A DNA stretch of 64,000 nucleotides, taken from positions 248,001 through 312,000 of the forward strand of contig NZ_AUXS01000042.1 in NCBI RefSeq assembly GCF_001625565.1. Direction: 5' to 3'. A program made the translations under genes and the position numbers. This DNA is from Pseudoalteromonas luteoviolacea NCIMB 1944 (GTDB lineage: Bacteria > Pseudomonadota > Gammaproteobacteria > Enterobacterales > Alteromonadaceae). The notes under the pieces are model-generated. The model did not search any database. It worked only from the letters and a program-made list of their open reading frames with translations, and was not told the DNA's origin. Shown one piece after another: positions 1-7,970 of the stretch. Within the stretch, counting starts at the first letter, position 1. Every line of letters starts with the position of its first letter.

Positions 1-1
1 G

Positions 2-109
2 GATATTCATGTGCTCGATATTCCAGACGAATATCAGTATATGGATGAAGAATTAATTGAAATTATGAAGCAATCAGTTGGTGGCTATTTAGGAATAGCA
101 GAACTATAA
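2..109 (+). CDS. Low-molecular-weight protein tyrosine phosphatase-like protein, C-terminal fragment
   Basis: The window opens inside this gene; only the last 35 codons are visible, ending in TAA. The translated tail contains LDIPDEYQYMDEELIEIMK and resembles the C-terminus of the short (about 105-110 residue) bacterial LMW-phosphatase-like proteins, where an IPDEYxYMD stretch carries the late acidic residues. The catalytic CxxxxxR loop would lie upstream, outside the window, so activity cannot be judged. It points the same way as the RNA ligase 160 bp downstream and could belong to the same functional island. Family assignment is from recalled similarity of the tail only. Confidence 0.55.
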   Translation, partial: DIHVLDIPDEYQYMDEELIEIMKQSVGGYLGIAEL

Positions 110-269
110 AACCAACAATTTATTAGAGGGTAGAACGATGTAATTCCATCAAAGCATAGCGTATTAGCAATCTCGCAATATAAAAAGTGTGAGAGGGCTT
201 GCTGTGCCTATTTCAATGACTGCTAAGCAAGTTACTTAGCGTTTTATAAAATAGATATGGATTTATATT

Positions 270-908
270 ATGAGAGTTAAATACCCTCGCACCCCTCACT
301 TACCTTGGTCACCGGGTGCAACAAATGATGATATTCGCCAAGGTGACTTAAGTCATTTTGAAGGCAAGATAGTCGTTGTTACGGAAAAAATGGACGGCGA
401 GAACACCACTTTGTATCCAGATTACATGCATGCCCGCTCTATCGATAGTCGCTTCCATCCATCGAGAGCTTGGGTAAAAGCATTGCAAGCTGAAATCGGA
501 TATCAAATCCCAACAGGGTGGCGAATTTGTGGCGAAAACCTCTATGCAAGACACTCAATTGCCTATGACGCGCTGACTAGTTACTTCATGGCTTTTTCAG
601 CATGGAATGACAGAAATGAATGCTTAAGTTGGGAAGATAGTAAACAGCTTTTTAATCAGCTAGGTCTGGTGACACCAAAAGAACTTTTTGTGGGCCTGTG
701 GTGTGAACAGACAATTCGCAATATCACTTTAGATGTTGAGCATCAGGAAGGTTATGTTGTTCGAATGGCTGATAGCTTTCATTTTAATGAATTTGCTCAA
801 TGCGTTTCGAAATGGGTGAGAACCAATCACGTGGCAACGGATCAACACTGGATGCATGCTGAAGTGATACCTAATGGGCTGAAAGACGTAAAAAGGAGGT
901 TAAGGTGA
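270..908 (+). CDS. RNA ligase family protein (ATP-dependent nucleotidyltransferase)
   Basis: A 212-residue member of the covalent nucleotidyltransferase superfamily (RNA_ligase fold). Motif I is EKMDGENTT with the predicted AMP-accepting lysine at residue 40. Motif III-like GENLYARHS, motif IIIa-like FMAFSAW, motif IV EGYVVRM (about residue 160) and motif V SKWVR follow in the right order. It would join RNA 5'-phosphate and 3'-OH ends through an adenylated intermediate in the cytoplasm. It is short: only the catalytic domain is present, without an obvious extra N- or C-terminal domain. Its stop overlaps the GTG start of the next gene, an end-healing enzyme, so the two are probably translationally coupled as an RNA-repair pair. 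No clear Shine-Dalgarno precedes its ATG. Function is by family; the RNA target is unknown. Confidence 0.85.
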   Translation: MRVKYPRTPHLPWSPGATNDDIRQGDLSHFEGKIVVVTEKMDGENTTLYPDYMHARSIDSRFHPSRAWVKALQAEIGYQIPTGWRICGENLYARHSIAYDALTSYFMAFSAWNDRNECLSWEDSKQLFNQLGLVTPKELFVGLWCEQTIRNITLDVEHQEGYVVRMADSFHFNEFAQCVSKWVRTNHVATDQHWMHAEVIPNGLKDVKRRLR

Positions 909-2167
909 AAAAGTTGAGTACATGGTTAGAAAGCTTAGCCTTAGAGCATACCCCTAATTTCGAAGAGTGTAGTTCATTTTTAGCTAGCTACTTTCCGTTA
1001 TTAGATGAGTTCAAAAATACAGAGCAGGATGAGGAATGGCACGCGGAAGGCAATGTCGCTATTCATACACAGATGGTGTTACAGGAGTTATATGCATTGC
1101 TATCTTCAGAGGCAACCCATATTCAAGGGGCCCAAAGGCAAGTACTAATTTTGTCAGCCTTACTTCATGATATTGCTAAACCGCTTACTACTCGTCGGAA
1201 AGAAATTTCAGGTGTTGAACGGGTTGTGGCGTCTAAGCATGAAGAAATAGGTGCTAGCTATTTGGCAACGCGTTTAGTTGCATTGCCACTTGCGCACAAG
1301 TCCATAATGCAAATTATGGGATTGGTAGGCTTTCATCAAATACCTAAACTTTTGGTGGTAAAAAATCAAGACTACAGCGATTACTTTCGATTATCTTTAA
1401 ATGCTGATTTGGAACTTTTATATTGGCTCGAATTAGCCGATATGAGAGGCCGAATATGCACTGATTTGGATACGCAAATTGATTTGCTTGAGCAGTTTAG
1501 GTTGTTTGCTGAGGACTATGAACTTTGGGGGAGAAAGAAACCATCTAAGCCTCATCTAGACAAAATACAGCTTAAACCTTGTCAATCTGAGCAAGTATTT
1601 TTAGATGGTTATGCAATTAAACAGCTTTCACATGGGCAGATTAATACGGTTGAAGAAGCTATTGCGAAAAACTATGAACCATGTCAGAAGTACAGCAACT
1701 TATTCGTTATGTGCGGGATTAGCGGCAGCGGTAAATCGACATGGATTGAGATGAACTTAAATGGTTTTGAAGTAATCTCTCTCGATGAAATTCGAAAGGA
1801 GCTTAATGGAAAGCGTGAATGTCAAAAGAATCGAGGGCAAGTTTTACAAATGGCCAAAACTCGATTGAAAAAAGCATTGGCAGGAAAACGCAACGTGGTT
1901 TGGGACGCAACAAATATTCGCAAAGATTTTAGAAACGTTATTTGTGAATTAGGTGAAAACTACGGCGCGTTAGTCACTATTGTCGCTTTTCAACTGACCG
2001 AAAACAGCTTGCGTGCGAATAACCAAAATCGTCGATACGCTGTTAGTGATGATGTTATATCTAGCCAGTTGAGTAGATTTGAATGGCCATGGCCCACTGA
2101 AAGTCATCGATTTTTGGTCATTGGAGACAATGGCTTAGAGTTATACAAAAAGGGTACCTTCAACTAA
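905..2167 (+). CDS. HD-Pnk: HD-domain phosphoesterase fused to 5'-OH polynucleotide kinase
   Basis: A 420-residue two-domain end-healing enzyme. The N-terminal HD domain shows H54, the H88-D89 doublet in LLHDIAKP, H112, H144 (GFHQIP) and a late D178 (ADMRGR). The C-terminal P-loop kinase has GISGSGKST at 271-279, followed by SLDEIR (D294), VVWDATN (D336) and an NQNRR segment near 375. This matches the HD-Pnk architecture characterised in Runella, in which the HD module removes 2',3'-cyclic or terminal phosphates and the kinase phosphorylates 5'-OH ends. The GTG start at 905 overlaps the ligase stop (GTGA) and is preceded by AAAAGGAGGT, a strong ribosome site. With the ligase it completes a heal-and-seal pathway. 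A hairpin terminator follows. Confidence 0.88.
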   Translation: MKKLSTWLESLALEHTPNFEECSSFLASYFPLLDEFKNTEQDEEWHAEGNVAIHTQMVLQELYALLSSEATHIQGAQRQVLILSALLHDIAKPLTTRRKEISGVERVVASKHEEIGASYLATRLVALPLAHKSIMQIMGLVGFHQIPKLLVVKNQDYSDYFRLSLNADLELLYWLELADMRGRICTDLDTQIDLLEQFRLFAEDYELWGRKKPSKPHLDKIQLKPCQSEQVFLDGYAIKQLSHGQINTVEEAIAKNYEPCQKYSNLFVMCGISGSGKSTWIEMNLNGFEVISLDEIRKELNGKRECQKNRGQVLQMAKTRLKKALAGKRNVVWDATNIRKDFRNVICELGENYGALVTIVAFQLTENSLRANNQNRRYAVSDDVISSQLSRFEWPWPTESHRFLVIGDNGLELYKKGTFN

Positions 2168-2198
2168 TTACCTCCTTCAAAGTCAATATTACTAAATT

Positions 2199-2239
2199 CA
2201 AAGTTACCTAAGGTATCGTTTAGGTAACTTTGCTTCGTT
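2199..2239 (+). terminator. Probable terminator of the ligase-HD-Pnk operon
   Basis: Perfect 13-bp inverted repeat: CAAAGTTACCTAA at 2199-2211 and its complement at 2220-2232, with an 8-nt loop, followed by the T-containing run CTTCGTTT. It lies 32 bp after the HD-Pnk stop. The T tract is imperfect, so termination strength is uncertain. Confidence 0.6.
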
Positions 2240-2370
2240 TAGAACAATGTATCTCCTGCTAATTTTTTTAAGGCAAATTTGCCTAGCAGGGCGACAGCTG
2301 CTGCTAAGTTTAAACAGGTAGCTTTTCGTTCTTTGCCATTACTGCTATGAATCGTAAATGTCGTGATTCA
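2239..2370 (-). pseudogene. Possible remnant of a gene tail (unidentified)
   Basis: On the minus strand an open frame of about 42 codons ends in TAA at 2239-2241 and reads like real protein (KERKATCLNLAAAVALLGKF), but it opens directly after an in-frame TGA with no start codon. It includes a 14-bp palindrome (AGGCAAATTTGCCT, 2271-2284) flanked by CCTGCTA/TAGCAGG. It could be a decayed transposase end or chance. I do not recognise the family. Confidence 0.2.
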
Positions 2371-3017
2371 AATTGAGCATTTCGACCCTAGCATTGTACA
2401 CCGCTGAAATAACCCGCAATAATATTGTTTTTCACCTTATATTAGGGCTTTCATATCAATCGGTAAGTGAGCTTTTAAAGAATATAAGTCAATTTAATAC
2501 CTTTTTGGCAAAGTTAAGAGTTATTTTTATCTGGCCTAATAAGGTTTATATATTGGTGTTTAAAAAACATAAAAATGTCAGTGTGTAAATTATTTCATTT
2601 TTATGACTTTGTGGTTTTTGTATTTCTGATTGGAATCTTATATTTGTTTAAAAAATAAAAATTAAGAATCTAATGGTTTTTATTTATGTTTCTGTTTTGT
2701 ATGGGGCTGTTTGTTTTTTTTATTTTGGTTTGTTTTATTGTTTTTTAATTTATCATGTTTTTATTGTTTTGTTTTTTGAAACTGCGTGGGTTCTTTGGTT
2801 TGTATATTTTGTCATAAAATGTTCTTTTTTTGATCTTTTTGTATTTACATTGGGTATTTTGTGTGCGATTAATAATTTACCGCATGTGGTGCACTGATAT
2901 TTTTATTTCTTTATTTGCACTAATTTGCGGTGTGGTTTTGTTAAAATATATAGCGGATATAACGTCAAAATTGTATGCAAAACTGCGTTTAATTAATATC
3001 TAAAAAAAGGACCTGAT
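2371..3017. other. AT-rich, T-skewed gap without a supported gene
   Basis: About 650 bp with no convincing coding region. From roughly 2640 to 2860 the plus strand is dominated by T with G and very little C or A, so short hydrophobic frames rich in F, L and V appear, but they lack ribosome sites and normal composition. The last part (about 2940-3000) is AT-rich and probably carries the promoter of the downstream pair; no confident -35/-10 was assigned. Confidence 0.6.
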
Positions 3018-3040
3018 GAAATTTGGATACACCAAATTTC
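3018..3040 (+). promoter_or_regulatory. Inverted repeat just upstream of the secreted-protein pair
   Basis: Perfect 9-bp inverted repeat GAAATTTGG / CCAAATTTC around a 5-nt loop (ATACA), ending directly before the AAGGAATG ribosome-site region of the gene starting at 3057. The position suits either an operator or a 5'-UTR hairpin affecting translation; which one cannot be told from sequence. Confidence 0.5.
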
Positions 3041-3056
3041 AAGGAATGAAAAGATT

Positions 3057-3614
3057 ATGAAATTAATAAAACATATGATACCAGTGCTTGTATGTGTGCC
3101 TTTGTTGGCAAGTGCAAGTGATACAAGAGTGAATGTTTCGATAGAAAACCCTGACAGCTCGATTGCTTCTGTAGAGCAAATGAGTGATGCGCATGCTCGC
3201 TTCACTTTCAGAGTGATTAAATCGATGTCGAAAGATGCAAAGTTTGCCAGCTATAGTGAAATTCAAGATGTAGCAGCAGTTGCAATCGAAAAGGCTGAGC
3301 AAGATGTCGCACAAAGAGAAGCCAAAGTTTGTATGGATTTGGTGAATTATGATATCAGCGATGTTGCCGCTTCAGTTAAGTACTTTTTCAATGCCTTGAA
3401 TGGCTTAGACAGTTATGAAGAGCAAAAGCAGCGTGAAGCATTAATCGGTTTGCCTGTTAGCTTGCTGAATGTAGTAAGTGAAGCAAATATAACGCAAGTT
3501 ACAACAACAACAGCAGAATCGATTTTGAAAAATGGCGGCACGGAATGGCTTCTAGACCAAAAGGGTCTTTGCGTAAATAAACTGATTGAGAAAGGAGTGC
3601 AGAACAATGATTAA
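3057..3614 (+). CDS. Secreted protein of unknown function (first of a coupled pair)
   Basis: 185 residues with a Sec signal peptide (MKLIKHMIPVLVCVPLLASA, cleavage probably after ASA near residue 21), predicting a periplasmic or exported protein. The mature part is mostly helical-looking and acidic, with two cysteines (in KVCMDLVNYD and GLCVNK) that could form a disulfide. I recognise no family. The ribosome site AAGGAATG sits about 10 bp before ATG. Its last codons overlap the start of the following secreted protein by 8 bp, implying translational coupling and joint function. A 9-bp inverted repeat precedes it. Confidence 0.7.
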   Translation: MKLIKHMIPVLVCVPLLASASDTRVNVSIENPDSSIASVEQMSDAHARFTFRVIKSMSKDAKFASYSEIQDVAAVAIEKAEQDVAQREAKVCMDLVNYDISDVAASVKYFFNALNGLDSYEEQKQREALIGLPVSLLNVVSEANITQVTTTTAESILKNGGTEWLLDQKGLCVNKLIEKGVQNND

Positions 3615-3954
3615 AAGAACTTTAGCGATAGCAGCATTGTTTTTGGCAAGCGGAGCTACCATTGCCGCTGAGTCGGGTGGATCATCTGGTAGCTATTACG
3701 GTGAGCCTGTTGGTTATCATTTCACTTCTTTGTCTCGTACTGAGCAAGGGCGTAACAGCGCTGCAATTTTGAGGGCGGAAGCAAAAAGAGGAAGTTGCTT
3801 CAATAAATCTAGTGGTGGCCTAGCGAATGCTGAGGCTGTCCTTTGGATTTACACTATGTGTAGTGGCCGAAATACTAGTGTTGGTGCGCATGCTGCTATT
3901 ATTCACGGCAGAAACTACAGTCTAGCTGGCAGCCTTGTCAATCGGACTCTCTAG
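3607..3954 (+). CDS. Small secreted protein of unknown function (second of the pair)
   Basis: 115 residues. The start at 3607 is chosen over an in-frame upstream codon at 3586 because it follows AAAGGAGT at good spacing and begins a clear signal peptide (MIKRTLAIAALFLASGATIAA). The mature protein is glycine/serine-rich at its start (ESGGSSGSYYGE) and has cysteines in GSCFNKS and YTMCSGR, compatible with one disulfide. No family recognised. It overlaps the preceding gene by 8 bp and is followed by a strong terminator, so the pair forms a two-gene unit. Confidence 0.68.
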   Translation: MIKRTLAIAALFLASGATIAAESGGSSGSYYGEPVGYHFTSLSRTEQGRNSAAILRAEAKRGSCFNKSSGGLANAEAVLWIYTMCSGRNTSVGAHAAIIHGRNYSLAGSLVNRTL

Positions 3955-3976
3955 TTTTTTAATAAAATAGTAGCTT

Positions 3977-4002
3977 AAGCCACGATTCATTCGTGGCTTT
4001 TT
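3977..4002 (+). terminator. Rho-independent terminator
   Basis: AAGCCACGA / TCGTGGCTT 9-bp stem with a 5-nt loop (TTCAT) followed by TTTTT, 22 bp after the stop of the small secreted protein. Textbook form on the plus strand. Confidence 0.88.
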
Positions 4003-4016
4003 GGGTTCTAAGTGCC

Positions 4017-4060
4017 TAATCAATGGGGTCAGAGACGCTAATCAATGGGGTCAGAGACGC
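4017..4060 (+). repeat. Two perfect 22-bp tandem repeats
   Basis: TAATCAATGGGGTCAGAGACGC occurs twice head to tail (4017-4038 and 4039-4060). A GGGGTCAGAGACG core of this kind recurs, in my recollection, near REP-associated Y1 transposase genes in marine gammaproteobacteria, so this may be a solo REP-like remnant. No transposase is nearby. Confidence 0.7.
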
Positions 4061-4487
4061 TGATTTTAGCAACAACTGCTTATGCACTATGCGAGACTAC
4101 CAGATCTTGTCTAGACACATTCAATCAAAGCTGACATAGCAAGTTATAGCAATATTTTTTAGTCTTTAGCTCTATATTTCGGGTATTGCTCTGAGCACAC
4201 CGATTAAATATTTGAGATTGAGTCTCCTCATAAAATAACTTTAAGTGATAAGACATTATCATTTTTATACAAAACAAAGTCTTAAAATTGTCTTCGTTAC
4301 CATTACAATTTTTGGTTCAAAGTAGCTTTTATTGTATATGGCCTCATCAAGCTACTTTGCCTTCGTTAAAGTTAGAAGGATACTCAGCCCTAGCCTGTTA
4401 ATATTTATAAATTTGTAGATAGTACAACTCAATAAAGGTATTTTCGGCAATGCGATTGCTCAGCAATACATGTCGAAAACACTCCCA
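4061..4487. other. Gap without a gene; contains an 11-bp inverted repeat
   Basis: No supported coding region. A perfect 11-bp inverted repeat CAAAGTAGCTT (4318-4328) / AAGCTACTTTG (4349-4359) with a 20-nt loop lies downstream of the minus-strand phosphatase and may act as its terminator or as an RNA hairpin, though no T run follows on either strand. Confidence 0.5.
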
Positions 4488-6206
4488 TCACACAATCTTT
4501 ATCTCTTTCTTCTGCAACTCATCATCATTGGGCTTGCCATAGTAGATATTCGCTTTGATGGACAAGTTATTGTTTTCGCTCTCAACATCAACCACGAGGA
4601 AGTTGTTTTTCCCGGCCATTTCAAACACATTTTCTACCTCTATATGGGTCGAACGGTACATACTTTTGCTGCCTTCAATAGCGACTGAGGCCATCGCAGG
4701 AGGTGGTTTGCGTGAAATTGCACTTGAGGTGATGTTCATTACTTTGGCGTATTTGTAGTTAGTTGACTTCAATTTGAAAGCTGATGAACAGTGTACATCA
4801 CCACTTAAGAAAGTAATGGGGATCTGATTGGCGTGTGAGGCTTTAAATATCTGCTCTAACAGGTTGTTTCGCTCTGTGATATTGGTTTCGTTACCCCACT
4901 CATCAATGGCATCATCCATCGCGCCAAAAATCTTTAATAGCAGATCCATGTTGTTCATAACAGTGTCATTCCAATGCACAACTGGCACGGCGGTGACAAT
5001 AAACAGGGCTTTTACGCCACTCGCTGCGGTGGTGTTAAGCCATTGTAAAAAGCGCGTCATTTGCTCAGGCCCTAACAAACGTGCACCGTCTGCTTGGTGT
5101 TCAACATCATGATGAGAACGTGTATCAAGCATATAAACGCCAATGGGACCCTTTGTAAAGCCATAATCCCACTGTTGCTGTTTGTCTACGATATCGTATT
5201 GTCTATTCGATACATTGGTATCTGGGTTATGTAAATGCTGGTAGTCCAAATACGCTCTTTTAGCGGCTTGATAAGCTAATCTAGCGATTTTTGAATTAAT
5301 GTGATCTTCATCGTCTTGCCAGAAGTTGCTTAATTTATCTATTCTCTGATCCCTTGTCAGCGACCCCCAGCCATCCATAATCTCATGGTCGTCCCACATC
5401 ATGTATTGCGGATAAGAACAGTAAACGGTTCTGAGCGAATCGAAATTCCAATACACTCGATAATAAATACGATAGAGCTTCGCAAGGTAGTCGATCACGC
5501 CTTCGGTATTGAGTTCCTCACCTTCCATATAGGCGTTGTATAAGTCATTTTTATGCTTGCTTAACCAAACCCAGAGATCTTCTATGATTGGTTTTTGTTT
5601 TTTAGCCTGCCGACGTGAGCGTTTACCGTGGGTATCGCAATATACTTGGTCGCCTCCGCCAATGACAAAGCGGGTGTTTTTATCTTCTAGTATTTCCCCA
5701 AAGTCTGGCCAAAGCCCATCTGATACAGAGCGGTGGCCAAAAGGATCGTGACAGCTATAAAAGCCAAAACTAAAGTTCTGCCAATGTGGGCTTGCTTCAT
5801 CGGTGCAAAATGCGTGCTCGATGGCCATACCACGCTCTATTTTTCGCGGCAGTTGGTCATATGTATCCCCATAGGCGAACAGGTAATAATAGTAACGGGT
5901 ATTTGGCGTTAGGTTTTCGATTGTCACACACTCACAGTTATCATATTTTTCATCTGTGTTTAATGTGGCTTTGACAATGCCTGATGCAGAAAAGCAAGCG
6001 TCATCTGGATGAGAAGTAAATGCATTCAGCGTGCCTTTGACTTGCTGAATATTTGCTTCATTCACCAGTACTAAGCACCACTGACCAGGTTGAAATGTCC
6101 TCACCCAAATTTTGGTGGTGGTGTCTGTTGTGTGCCCAACTATACACATTGACTTGAGTTTGGGCAGGGATGATTCGTATTGATTGGGAGATGGTAGATG
6201 AGTCAT
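4488..6206 (-). CDS. PhoD-like alkaline phosphatase/phosphodiesterase family protein
   Basis: 572 residues from the ATG at 6206, chosen because AAAGGAATAACT precedes it and because the extra 34 codons of the longer frame look unlike protein. The PhoD-type metallophosphatase core shows SCHDPF (H153), GGGDQVYCD (D186), WDDHEIMDGWGS (272-274) and SGDVHCSSA (D470, H472), the expected metal ligands; an Fn3-like N-terminal segment precedes it. Such enzymes hydrolyse phosphomonoesters or diesters, usually after Tat export. Here no signal peptide or twin-arginine motif is visible, so the protein is predicted cytoplasmic, which is unusual. It stands alone between non-coding gaps. Confidence 0.85.
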   Translation of the reverse strand: MTHLPSPNQYESSLPKLKSMCIVGHTTDTTTKIWVRTFQPGQWCLVLVNEANIQQVKGTLNAFTSHPDDACFSASGIVKATLNTDEKYDNCECVTIENLTPNTRYYYYLFAYGDTYDQLPRKIERGMAIEHAFCTDEASPHWQNFSFGFYSCHDPFGHRSVSDGLWPDFGEILEDKNTRFVIGGGDQVYCDTHGKRSRRQAKKQKPIIEDLWVWLSKHKNDLYNAYMEGEELNTEGVIDYLAKLYRIYYRVYWNFDSLRTVYCSYPQYMMWDDHEIMDGWGSLTRDQRIDKLSNFWQDDEDHINSKIARLAYQAAKRAYLDYQHLHNPDTNVSNRQYDIVDKQQQWDYGFTKGPIGVYMLDTRSHHDVEHQADGARLLGPEQMTRFLQWLNTTAASGVKALFIVTAVPVVHWNDTVMNNMDLLLKIFGAMDDAIDEWGNETNITERNNLLEQIFKASHANQIPITFLSGDVHCSSAFKLKSTNYKYAKVMNITSSAISRKPPPAMASVAIEGSKSMYRSTHIEVENVFEMAGKNNFLVVDVESENNNLSIKANIYYGKPNDDELQKKEIKIV

Positions 6207-6854
6207 AGTTATTCCTTTGTTGTTATGCAAAGTAATCTGATACTTTGCAAAAAAACCTACATTACCGAGTGACTTAATTTGATAGCGCTGCTGTATCGTT
6301 GATGGCACTGCTTTGAAGTACAGTGTGTTGTTTTTGAGACGGCTCTAGAACGCTACGTATTACTTACATAAAAATTATAGTCACTTTTTCCCATACATGG
6401 ATGCAAGCAGGTATTCAGACTGTGTCATTGGCAAGCGTTCAGGATTTAAGCTTCTCCCCTGAAAAGCTAAGAGTTAAGTTAATGGCCGGGTAAGCATCTG
6501 TAATACATTTTTCACGCCAATTATAGATATAGTCATAAGCCTATTCACAGGAGCCTTGATACACCGTTATCTACTTTGTGAGGCAAATTGAACTTGGCAA
6601 AACTTAGTAAGTTAAGCAGAGTATAATTCGCTTTTTTGATAAAAAATGGCCTGTCAGCGTCGTCTTTGGTTGTATATTTGCAACTTTTCAATCAATGATG
6701 GCGTGTTGCTGCTTTTCGTTTAATTTTTTGATCGAGAATAGAGTAACCTAAGTTATTAAAGTATTTATAGTTAATTGTGGTTATATGAACTATATGGCAT
6801 CCAATTGTAGGTATGTTATGATCTTCCAACGCAATAAAAATAGTTTGAGATACG
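6207..6854. other. Intergenic region between phosphatase and ParB-like gene
   Basis: About 650 bp with no convincing gene. A TATAAT sits at 6622-6627 on the plus strand and another AT-rich promoter-like stretch lies near 6810-6825 just before the ParB-like gene. If the first is used, the transcript would carry a 5' leader of over 200 nt. No good -35 box was found for either. Confidence 0.45.
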
Positions 6855-7916
6855 ATGTTTAGTAGTAGAGATGACCTGATTTTAGCCACTTTGAGTAATA
6901 GCCAAAAACTTCACAGTGAGAGTTTTGAGTATAAATCTCTATTTTTAAATTTAATTACCCCAGACGAAACCAATGCGCGCTTTTTACCATGCGTGTTTAT
7001 CGAGAATGAGCACGCAAGGTTATTCGTCGAAAGAAGGTTGTCTAAAAACCAGTTGGTCGAAATTTACGAAGCAGATGGTAAGGTGATCATAGGGAAAGAC
7101 TGCATCATCAACTGTTTAAAATATGGAACGAGTGATTGGCGCAAAGCGAACCAATCTATTGAGTCGATTATAGAGCTTGGCGAAAACATTTCCGTATCTG
7201 AAATTATCCAAGTCCCTACCGTTTATCCTCTTGAAGACAACCAGTACCAAATTTTAACAGGGCACAGACGCTTCTTTGCTTTGATTTACACATATGGCCT
7301 TGACCATGCCGCGCAGTTCAAAGTGTATGACTCCAAGCCTTTGCTTTATAAAGTTAAGCAATTTCAAGAAAACGCCAGTCGTGAAGATTTGCCACAATAC
7401 GGTAAGTTGCAAGCTTTCTTGTCTGCAATGTTAGAAATTGAAGGTATTGATCAGGCAAGGTTAAAAATTGGCGAAAAGAAGTTAACCGTCAGAGAGAAAG
7501 CGAAAAACTTGGGCGTTTCTATGGGCGCGTTTGACAACTACAATGTACTGACTCGCTACCCTGAAGTAATTCAAGCTTATGAGGATGGCTTAAGCGCTTC
7601 ATTTGTCAAAGTTAAAAAGATTATTTTGGAGTGTGAGCAAGAATATAAAACACTGCACGATAAAAAAATGTTGGGTGTTGGTGACAAGCGAGAAATTGGT
7701 GAGCAAATAGCTGCCCGGTTATTTGGTAAAAAGCCTGCTAGCGCAAAAGTGAAGTCATATAACGTTAAAAAGATTACACAAGTAGATGTGCTGAAAAAGC
7801 TGCTCTTTGTGGATGTATCTACGCTCGATACCAACATTGATTGGGGAGCATTGGATTGGGACGATCACGAGCAAGTGAATAAAGCACTTGAAGGCTTGCT
7901 GGAAAAGCTCAGCTGA
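6855..7916 (+). CDS. Orphan ParB/RepB-like nuclease-domain protein
   Basis: 353 residues. The central part resembles a ParB N-terminal domain: an IIQVPTVYPL segment, then YQILTGHRRFFALI (residues 131-143), matching the GxRRxxA box, and QENASREDLPQYGKLQ (171-186), matching the ENxxRxDLxPxE region. A helix-turn-helix-like segment (EKAKNLGVSMGAFDNYNVL) spans about 214-232. The N-terminal 110 residues are not recognised and the C-terminus is lysine-rich then acidic. True ParB genes sit next to parA; there is no parA here, so a partition role is doubtful and a DNA- or nucleotide-binding regulatory role is possible. Starts with ATG after a weak GAGA site. A terminator follows. Confidence 0.7.
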   Translation: MFSSRDDLILATLSNSQKLHSESFEYKSLFLNLITPDETNARFLPCVFIENEHARLFVERRLSKNQLVEIYEADGKVIIGKDCIINCLKYGTSDWRKANQSIESIIELGENISVSEIIQVPTVYPLEDNQYQILTGHRRFFALIYTYGLDHAAQFKVYDSKPLLYKVKQFQENASREDLPQYGKLQAFLSAMLEIEGIDQARLKIGEKKLTVREKAKNLGVSMGAFDNYNVLTRYPEVIQAYEDGLSASFVKVKKIILECEQEYKTLHDKKMLGVGDKREIGEQIAARLFGKKPASAKVKSYNVKKITQVDVLKKLLFVDVSTLDTNIDWGALDWDDHEQVNKALEGLLEKLS

Positions 7917-7938
7917 TTTAACCCTTTTACTCAAGATG

Positions 7939-7970
7939 AAAAAGCGGCAGTCATCATCTGCTGCTTTTTT
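7939..7970 (+). terminator. Rho-independent terminator of the ParB-like gene
   Basis: AAAAAGCGGCAG / CTGCTGCTTTTTT stem with one G:U pair and a 7-nt loop, ending in a T run, 23 bp after the stop codon. Confidence 0.85.

Noticed and set aside
2373..2897. Two short hydrophobic open frames that could be small membrane proteins
   Set aside because: They arise from the T-rich strand bias, lack ribosome sites and show no protein-like composition.
6692..6889. A 65-codon minus-strand frame upstream of the ParB-like gene
   Set aside because: It overlaps the ParB-like start, has no ribosome site and no recognisable motif; the region is more likely promoter.
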